Shown: positions 1 to 64,000 of the stretch, piece after piece | Layout of the letters: each line of letters opens with the position of its first letter | Position numbering within the stretch: position 1 is the first letter of the stretch | Assembly (NCBI GenBank): GCA_963573385.1 | Contig: CAUYLG010034893.1 | Span: 186,001-250,000, forward strand | Source of the DNA: Cacajao melanocephalus | Lineage: Eukaryota > Chordata > Mammalia > Primates > Pitheciidae | Length of the DNA stretch: 64,000 nt | Direction: 5' to 3' | Notes under the pieces: model-generated | The model's database searches: none | Told to the model about the DNA's origin: nothing | What the model saw: only the letters and a program-made list of their open reading frames with translations | Made by a program: the position numbers and the translations under genes

Positions 1-331
1 AAGGAATATGCGGTCATGAAAATTAAATTCCCTGGATTCAGTCAATTTGGAGGGCCATTCAAAGCACTGTGACAGAAAGGACAGTGGATTTGGCTCTGTG
101 TTTTAAATAGTGGAAGAGCAAGTTGCCATATGTTCTGCTCTTTGAAAAGAGTGGTTGTTACAGAGCAATCATGTGTGTGTTTGGGAGAAAAGGGGAAAAA
201 ATAAAGTGCCCGCCTTCTTCAGACACTATAACCACTCATGGACCTTCATATTCTAGAATGGCTACTTTTGATTCCCTTCCCCCACAAGATTCCCATTTAA
301 GTATTTTTTTCTTCTTCTTCTTCTTTTTTTT

Positions 332-2178
<1,847 letters not shown>

Positions 2179-2459
2179 CTATGGTGATCAAAACTTCCAC
2201 CTGCCTTTGTTTTTCCTCTTTTCTTCATACCTGGCATGACAGAAAATCAAAGTTGGTGATTTATTTTTTATTATGTTAAAGATGACAGATCTTGGCTTAA
2301 GAAAAAACAGATTTGTGACTAAAGGAAACATTTTCTTGGAGCTTTTCATTGTTCTGGCTTAAATTTCCTTTTTACAAGTATCTGCATAAGTTAAAGTTAG
2401 CACTTTCACAAATACTAGCAGAGTCACTAAATGAAATATTAACATCAAAACAAAAAACA

Positions 2460-2992
2460 TGATTAACGAAGAAGTATTTTATTATTTTGCTGCAAAGCTG
2501 TTGCTTCACTGTATAAAAATAGCACTAACAAATGCAGTGTATTGCAAAATTAAGATAGTGTTGTCCTTCATCTGACACTGCACAAGCAACAAAAACTCCT
2601 TCACTCCCAGTTATTTCCAGTGGACAGATCATTAAGTATTTCACCCCAAATCCACGTATGGATATACACATTACAATATTATACAAGGCTTAAGAATAAC
2701 AACATTATCTCTGAATTATGTAATTTTTATAACTAGTTTTCAACATGGATAATTTCATGAATTCTGAATACTGAAGTCTAGTCTAAAAAATCACAGGATA
2801 TTGTGAAAAAGACATGTATTATGTTTATTAGAAAGTTAAAGGGCATTGTCTTTCATCAGCAGTGTGAACAGTAGTTCTTTTCCCCATTGGTAATGCTAAA
2901 AGTTGCTATTCTAAGTCTTCTACCCACCACTAATTTAAGACAACTCTGCTGGGTTGCGTTAAATCATACTGGTTTATTTAGCGGTTCCATTT
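2460..2992 (-). other. GCSH: GCSH 3' UTR with poly(A) signal
   Basis: The AT-rich sequence after the stop has no Alu in it. On the minus strand an AATAAA lies at 2483-2478, followed by a T-rich stretch near 2440-2455, so cleavage near 2460 is inferred. A second AATAAA at 2978-2973 lies only about 15 nt after the stop and is probably too close to be the main signal. Confidence 0.75.
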
Positions 2993-14485
<11,493 letters not shown>

Positions 14486-14608
14486 GTTCGCAAGGGTACC
14501 CGCGTCGCGGCGCTACGCCTCGGCCACCCGCACAGGGAGGTGGGGCGGGGCGGGGCAGCTCTCAGCAGGAACCAGCCGGCTGGACCCAAGCTCGAAGGCG
14601 GGGCCGCG

Positions 14609-14716
14609 GGGGCGGGACAGAGCCTGTTTGGGCAGAGTGCGGAGGAAGGAGACTCCCAGGCGAGGGGGCGGGGCACGGCCTGATTGGGCAGCGCGCGGAG
14701 GACGAAGATTCCAGGG
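14609..14716. repeat. Two tandem GC-box/CCAAT promoter modules
   Basis: A segment of roughly 53 bp at 14609-14660 is repeated at 14664-14716 with a 56-bp spacing. Each copy runs GC box, CCTG(T/A)TTGGGCAG, GCGGAGGA, then a TCC(C)AGG end. The right copy has a perfect inverted CCAAT (ATTGG); the left copy has TTTGG. A third, partial copy is near 14829-14860. Confidence 0.75.
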
Positions 14717-15984
14717 CTTGGCGCGACCTCGGATAGGGCCACTCGCAAGAGGGGCGTGGTCATGGGGATGAGCCTGAGGCCCGGATGAGGCGGCACCGAA
14801 GGGCGGGGACTAGTGTGACGAACCCGGGTCTGATTGGGCTGCCCGGAGGAGGAGGCGGTGCCTGGCGGGGGCGGGGCCTAGCCTCAGGCGTGGGTCCGTG
14901 GAGAGTGAGAGTTGGGTCTGCAGCTTTCGGGTGTCTTCGGTCCTTGGGGTGGGCTCAGCGCTCCCTCACCGCGGTCCCCGGGAGAAAGGCTTCCAGGAGG
15001 GATGGCTTGCTGGGCCAGCACATTCTCACACAATTGAGCCCTGGCGTCCTGGGGAAGGCAAGGCACCCCTAGTCCTGTTCAAGGATGCGGTCCAGTTCTT
15101 TTAGAGGATCAAGGTCACCCAGAGCGAAATTCACAGCAAGGTCCAGCCAGAATCACTCCAGCCGAAAGTGGTCGTTGGACACTGGCCAAAGTCTAGCTGA
15201 CACACGTGCAGTCCTGACTTTTTGCAATGCTGTGAGGACTAACCTCTGACCTTATTCTTCCCTTGCCCAAATTCCTATCTAAGGGACTGTACAAACAAAA
15301 AAATCTCAGAGGGGTTTTATTTAACACTGCAACGTGGCTTACTTTCCACCCTGACTCTGGCATAACATCAAATGACAGATAAAGAAGTAAATAAAAATAC
15401 TTTTCCCTCCAAATGTGTTTCTTTGCAAAGAACGGCCTGCAAAGCCGTTCTTGTGGGGAAAAATTGCAACTGAATTAAGAATGTTTATTAATTACAGTAA
15501 CTGAGAATCTAGCACCTTTTAAATGTCTAAAAGGGAAATAGTTGCCATCTGTTGTCTCTCAGGGTGGCCTATGAGACTTCATGTATAATGGAAAGCCTGG
15601 TCTCCACAAGCCCTTAGCTTGACCCACACCTTTGTATTGATTCCAGGCTTGTGGAATCAATTGCCAATCATATTTTTTTAAAAATCCAGACAGGACCTCA
15701 CTCTGTCACTAGATTGGAATGCAACGGCCAGACGTTGGCTCACTGCAGCCTCCACCTCCCAGGGCTCAAGCAATCCTCCCACCTTAGCCTCCTGGATAGC
15801 TGGGACTACAGGTACATCACCATGCCTGGATAATTCTGTTTGTTTTTTGTAGAGATGAGGTATCACTGTGATGCCCAGGTTGGCCTAGCTTCTTAGACTC
15901 AAGTGATCCTTCTGCCTCGGCCTCCCAAAGTGCTGGGATTATAAGTGTGAGCCACCACATATGGCCCAGAAAAATCTTTGAAAT

Positions 15985-17059
<1,075 letters not shown>

Positions 17060-17060
<1 letters not shown>

Positions 17061-17320
17061 ATAGGCCCCTCTCTTCGGGTTGTTTGACCTTACAAATCAA
17101 AGCATACCCATTGGTGTGAACCACAGCGCCCTGCAGCCACCACCTCCTAGGCTCAAGCGAAGCTTTTGCCTCCCTAAAACATATAAAAGCAGGCTGTAGC
17201 CCAACCACCTTGGGCACATGTTCTCAGGTTTTCGTGAGGCTGTGTCATTGGTCATGGCTCAAAATAAATCTCAACTATTTTGCAGAGTTTGACTCTTCGT
17301 CAACAGCTAAAAACAGTCCA
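17060..17320 (+). mobile_element. LTR-like fragment with TATA and AATAAA
   Basis: Has acatataaaagcaggctgta (TATA at about 17181-17188), then gggcacatgttctcaggttt and aataaatctcaactattttg (AATAAA at 17262-17267), a layout typical of an ERV LTR. No internal retroviral gene is seen beside it. Confidence 0.5.
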
Positions 17321-18129
17321 GGAGCCCACTTTATTTATTACTTTACAGATCCCAAAACGATACCAGTTGGCTAGGGGAGGTCCCCAAACACCCATGGGAC
17401 CTTGGTTCCCTGCCTGTGTGCAGGCTCTTGTCACAATTGTAACTGCCCAATGGCTGCCTAGAGCTGATTTCTCAAGACCAGGGAATTGCATTAGAGAGAG
17501 TAGTGCATGCAGAGTCTGCTGTGCAGGAGAGGGGAATTTTATTACTACTTAAATCAGTGTCCCCAGGGGGCATTCAGGGAATCAGAGGTTTTTTTCACTT
17601 GTTTGTTTTTGAGAGGGAGTTTCGGAGTTTCCCTCTTGTTGCTCAGGCTGTAGTTCAATGGCACAATCTTGGCTCACCACAACCTCTGTGTGCCCCTCCC
17701 CCCACTTGCAAGTGATTCTCCTGGTTCAGCCTCCCCAGTAGCTAAGATTACAGGCATGAGCCACCACCTCTGGCTAATTTTGTATTTTTAATAGAGATGG
17801 AGTTTCTCCATGTTGGTCAGGCTGGTCTTGAACTCCCGACCTCAGATGATCTGCCTGTCTTGACCTCCCAAAGTGCTGGGATTACACTTTACTCCAAAGG
17901 CGTGAACCACCTTGCCTCACCGAGGATCAGAGATATTTTGGTGGGAGGAGAGCAGCAGTGAGTCAGGGAGTGCTGATTGGTTGGGTTGGAGAGGAAATCA
18001 TGGGGTGTCACTGTCTTGTGCTGAGTCAGTTCCTGAGTGGGGGTTACCAGATCAGATGGTCCAGTTTATCCATCTGGATGGTGCTGGTTGCTCCATCAAG
18101 TGCAGGGTCTGCACAACATCTCAAGTGCT

Positions 18130-18900
18130 AATCTTAGGAGAAGTTTAGGGAGGGTCAGAATCTTGCAGCCTCCAGCTGCATGACTCCCAAACCGTAATTT
18201 CTAATCTTAGTCGTCTACTCCCCAGGCAAGAAGGAGGTTTGTTTTGGGAAAGGGCTGTTATCGTCTTTGTTTTAAACTCTAAACTAACTTCCTCCCCACG
18301 TTAGTTCAGCCTACACCGGGAATGAACAAGGACAGCTTGAAGGTTAGAGGCAAAATGCAGTTGTTTAAGTTGGCTCCCCCACTGTCTCAATCATAATTTT
18401 GCAAAGGTGATGTCACCACCTCAAGAATGAATTCAGGAAAAAGTTGGAAAATAGTGAACGTGTGGAGATTCACTGCGAAGTACACACTGAAGAAAGGGGA
18501 TCATGGGTGGACTCAAGAGAGGGCCACGCAATAGGGCTTGGGATTTCTATCTGTATGAGTTTCTTGGAATATGCATAAAGGTTTCTGGAAAAAGGTGGAG
18601 ACTTCTCAGAACTGTGGTGGCACCCATTTTTACACCAAATATAGGTGTTCCCGGAATTGTCGTGGTGCCGGTGGGTGTGTAACTTAGTATGTTAATGAGT
18701 GTATAATGAGGTCCTAGGTTGGGTCCAATTGGTTTTAGCTGGCTTGGCCCACACCCTGATTTTTCAGGGTCTTATCAGCCCATAGCTTATGCGGCTGTTT
18801 CAGCAGTTTCACTTTGCTAGTTAGGTAGAGCTGTAGCCTGGAAGTTTCTATTCTCCTGCCACAGCTCTGTATCATTCCTGTCTCAAAGAGGCTCAGGGAC
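18130..18900. repeat. Probable LTR-derived fossil, family not assigned
   Basis: A low-CpG stretch with LTR-like phrases (ctaaactaacttcctcccca, gcaaaggtgatgtcaccacc, cagggtcttatcagcccata). There is no Alu in it and no coding potential. Confidence 0.35.
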
Positions 18901-19315
18901 CCCAAACAGGATGGCAGAATCTAGAAGCTTACCTAAAGAGGAATAAAGACTTGTCCAAGGGTCAGAAGCGGCTTCTTGGTGGAGACTGGACCCGAGCCAG
19001 TCACTAATGCAAGAATATTCAAAATGCCGAGAGCTGAGACCCAGGGTGCGCAATTCGTTGCTTCATCAGCCAGCCCTGTGACCAAGGCCTTCCGAGAAAA
19101 GCTGAAGTCATCATCCCAATCCAAGAAGTCAGAAAAAAATTAGGTTCTGGGAAAGACCTCACCTCCAACACAGATTTTATGGAGTGGCCATGAGTCAGCA
19201 AAGAAGTACTGTTGTGAAAAACACCTTAAACTGGGCCGGTCGTGGCGGCTCACGCCTGTAATCCAAGCACTTTGGGAGGCCGAGGCAGGGGAATGACAAG
19301 GTCAGATCGAGATCA

Positions 19316-20455
<1,140 letters not shown>

Positions 20456-20784
20456 TGCGCACCGTGGAGCGTGTGTGTGTGTTTGTGGAACCCATAGGTC
20501 GTTGCACTGAGCTTCCACCCTGCTATGAACTTAGGGTTGCCACATCTCTGCCTTGGCTTGCAAGGGCTGTCATATCTACTTTTCTTTGAGTAAATCATTC
20601 TCATCTATTCAGCCTTTCCTGGGTGCCTGGTACCACGTAAAGATCTTTTTATTCCTCTCCAAACCTCTTTCTGGTAGGTGTTAACACTCATTTCATAGAT
20701 GAGGTTTACAGGTTAAGGCACTTCCTAGGAGTGGAATCGAGGAGGCATTTTGTGGCTTAAGTAGCTCCTAGGTGGGAGTAGTAG

Positions 20785-21048
<264 letters not shown>

Positions 21049-22224
21049 TGACCTTGTGATACGCCTGCCTCAGCCTCCCTAAGTGTTGGGACTACAGGCG
21101 TGAGCCAGGCCTTTATCTCTCTTTTTTTGTTTGTTTGTTTTTTGAGATGAGGTCTTGTTTTGTTGCCCAGGCTAGAGTGCAGTGAGGCAGTGATGGCTCA
21201 GTGCAGCCTCCACCTTGTAGGCTCAGGTGATACTCCCACATCAGCCTCCTGAGTAGCTGAGACTATAGGCGTGCAACACCATGCTCAGCTAATTTAAAAA
21301 AAATTTTTTATACAGATGGGGTCTTGCTTGTTGCCCAGTCTGGCCTTGAACTCCTGTACTCAAGCGATCTATCCCCTTGGACTCCCAAAGTATTGGGATT
21401 CCAGGCACGAGTCCCTGTGTCTAGCTAGCAACTGCTGTTAAGCTCTGCTCCACTTGCCTTTGTTTGGGATGCTGACTGGATCACACTGGTCTACCCTGAG
21501 CTACATCTTGGCTAACTTCTTTAATGTCAAGATTTTGTTTTCTATCATTGTTTCATTACAAGCCAGGCCAGCATCATGCCCTAACATATTTGTTCTCAAC
21601 TCTGCTAACTCATATGTTGGGAAGAAAAAGATTACACATCAACGCATGGGCTACAAACAAGCCCTTCTACCAAAAAATACAAGGTGTTTTTTTTTTTTTT
21701 TTTTTGTAACAAGCACTGAAGACAGTCAAAATTTCTTTCTTATTTCTCAACCTGGTAATCTTTGTAAGCTCCTAGTTTGAGATTTTAAAGGTCATCTCAT
21801 TGCACATTTAGTATAAGCACTGGTGGTCATTTCTTCCAGGTGTTTTGAGAGGGGCCCATTCACCTCTTTGAACTGAAAAACATCTTTTCCTCTTATAACA
21901 ATACAATAGGCTGGGTGCAGTGGCTCATGCCTGTAATCCCAGCACTTTGGGAGGCATAGGCGGGCGGATCACTTGAGGCCAGGAGTTTGAGACCAATCTG
22001 GCCAACATTGTGAAACTCTCTCTCTCTATAAAAAATACAAAAATTACCCAGGCATGGTGTTGCGTGCCTGTAGCCCCAGATACTTGGAAGGCTGAGGCAC
22101 AAGAATCACTTGATCCTGGGAGGCACATGTTGCAGTGAGCTGAAATCACTGCATTCCAGCCTGGGCAACAGAGCGAGACCCTGTCTCAAAAAACCGAAAC
22201 AAAACAAAACCTTTTTTAACCCGG

Positions 22225-23035
<811 letters not shown>

Positions 23036-23190
23036 TTCCGTTATCATCTCTCAGACACAGTTTGAGAAACCCTGAAACTAGAATCATTCAAAAGCAACCC
23101 CTGACAGACCAAAAAGATGAAATAATTGGCCAGGTGCAATGGCTCACGCCTGTAATCCCAACACTTTGGGAGGCCAAGGCGGGCGGATCA

Positions 23191-62848
<39,658 letters not shown>

Positions 62849-62949
62849 TGAGAACATTGAGTATTTGACCTGGCGAACAATACAAACTCTGTACATATGC
62901 AATTTCTCATAACATTGGTAAGCAGGTGGTGTTTCTGAAGGAATTTAAA

Positions 62950-63640
62950 AGAAATGAAAGGTTAAGATAGTTTAGCAACAAATGAACTCATGAAGATAGA
63001 GAGTAGAATGATGGTCACCAGAGACTGGGAAGGGTAGTGGGGCTGAAATGCAGGGGAAGACGAGATGGTTAATGGGTACAAAAATTAGAAAGAACGAATA
63101 AGATGTAGGCTGGGCACGGTGGCTCACGACTGTAATCCCAGCACTTTGGGAGGCTGAGGTGGGTGGATCACTTGAGGTTAGGAGTTAGAGACCAGCCTGA
63201 CCAACATGGTGAAAACTTGTCTCTACTAAAAACACAAGAATTAGCTGGGCGTGGTGGCTGGTGCCTGTAATCTCAGCTACTCAAGAGGCTGAAGCAGGAA
63301 AACTGCTTGAACCCAGGAGGCGGAGGTTGCAGTAAGCTGAGATCATATCACTGTATTCCAACCTGAAATACACAGCAAGACTCCCTGTCAAAAAAAAAAA
63401 GAATAAGATCTAGTATTTGATAGCACAACAGGGTAACTACAGTCAATCATAATTGTACATTTAAAAATAACTAAAAGAGTATATTTAGATTGTTTGTAAC
63501 ACAAAGGATAAATGCTTGAGGAGATGGATACCCCATTTATCATGATATGATTATTACCTTCTGCATGCCTGTATCAAAATATCCCATATACCCCATACAT
63601 ATATATACCTACTATGTACCCATAAGAATTAAAAAAGAAA
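62950..63640 (+). mobile_element. Old L1 3' end split by an Alu
   Basis: Left part 62950-63105 (gatggtcaccagagactggg) and right part 63401-63640 (tagtatttgatagcacaaca, tatcaaaatatcccatatac) form one L1 3' end. The Alu between (63106-63400) is flanked by the direct repeat gaataagat. Confidence 0.75.
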
Positions 63641-63679
63641 TGTTTTTAAAGACAGTTTGGCACAAAGAAAATAAAAAGA

Positions 63680-64000
63680 CATTAGCCAGAGTTGGCCAGA
63701 GGCTACAGCTGACTCCAAGATGCGCTGCCCAGATCTCCCTCCAACTGGGGGCTCCTTGCCTCACGTGCTGCGGTCAGAAGTGCAACAGCCAACTCTGTTG
63801 AGGTTGTGCCTCCTTGGGGCAGCCAGCATCCAATGACCGACTGGTGAGGACCTGGGCATCTCAACCTGTCTCAGGACAGCTCTGGAGCTCCCCAGGGGCC
63901 GGGCCGGGCTGTCACTGGGCTGCCTCGAAGCTCAGCTTCTCTCTCTGTCCATGCTGCCTCCTTCCCTCCCTTCCCAGGTGCAGGTCCCAGGCTCCCTTGA
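63680..64000 (+). repeat. Dispersed repeat, copy 2 (cut by the window edge)
   Basis: Aligns by eye with 61141-61437 (gacctgggcatctcaacctg, ggacagctctggagctcccc, ctccttccctcccttcccag). Confidence 0.55.

Overview
The window is primate nuclear DNA. It is saturated with Alu elements (about 90 full or partial copies on both strands), with MIR, L2, L1, LTR and DNA-transposon fossils between them. Two genes can be read, both on the minus strand: GCSH (glycine cleavage system H protein) and the 3' part of PKD1L2 (polycystin-1-like 2). From memory, this order and orientation match human chromosome 16q23.2. Several residues in the GCSH presequence and in PKD1L2 differ from the human proteins as I recall them, so a non-human primate such as an Old World monkey is likely. 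The species cannot be fixed from this window.

Layout. 1-2460 is repeat-rich sequence downstream of GCSH. 2460-14485 holds all five GCSH exons: exon 1 at 14338-14485, exon 2 at 10994-11073, exon 3 at 7876-7939, exon 4 at 4586-4717, and exon 5 from 3090 to the stop at 2993. They join without a break into 173 codons. The gene starts in a CpG island (about 13990-14960) with repeated GC-box/CCAAT modules and no TATA box. 14960-23455 is intergenic and made largely of Alus and LTR-like fossils. 23455-64000 is PKD1L2. Nineteen coding exons between 62264 and 23697 join in frame into 1091 codons plus stop: the PLAT domain, eleven predicted membrane segments, the polycystin extracellular domain and the pore. 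The 5' half of the gene lies beyond the right edge.

The two genes have unrelated roles. GCSH carries the lipoyl arm of the mitochondrial glycine cleavage system. PKD1L2 encodes a polycystin-family membrane protein. No operon-like link, CRISPR array or microbial system is present.

The most notable structures are: (1) an 85-bp tandem duplication copying the GCSH exon 4 acceptor and lipoyl-lysine codon, so that two competing acceptors lie side by side; (2) a near-intact U6 snRNA retrocopy with an 11-bp target-site duplication, landed 16 nt inside GCSH intron 2; (3) a frame-supported GC-AG intron in PKD1L2; (4) a full-length 7SL RNA retrocopy with a 12-bp target-site duplication in a PKD1L2 intron; and (5) several nested transposon insertions.
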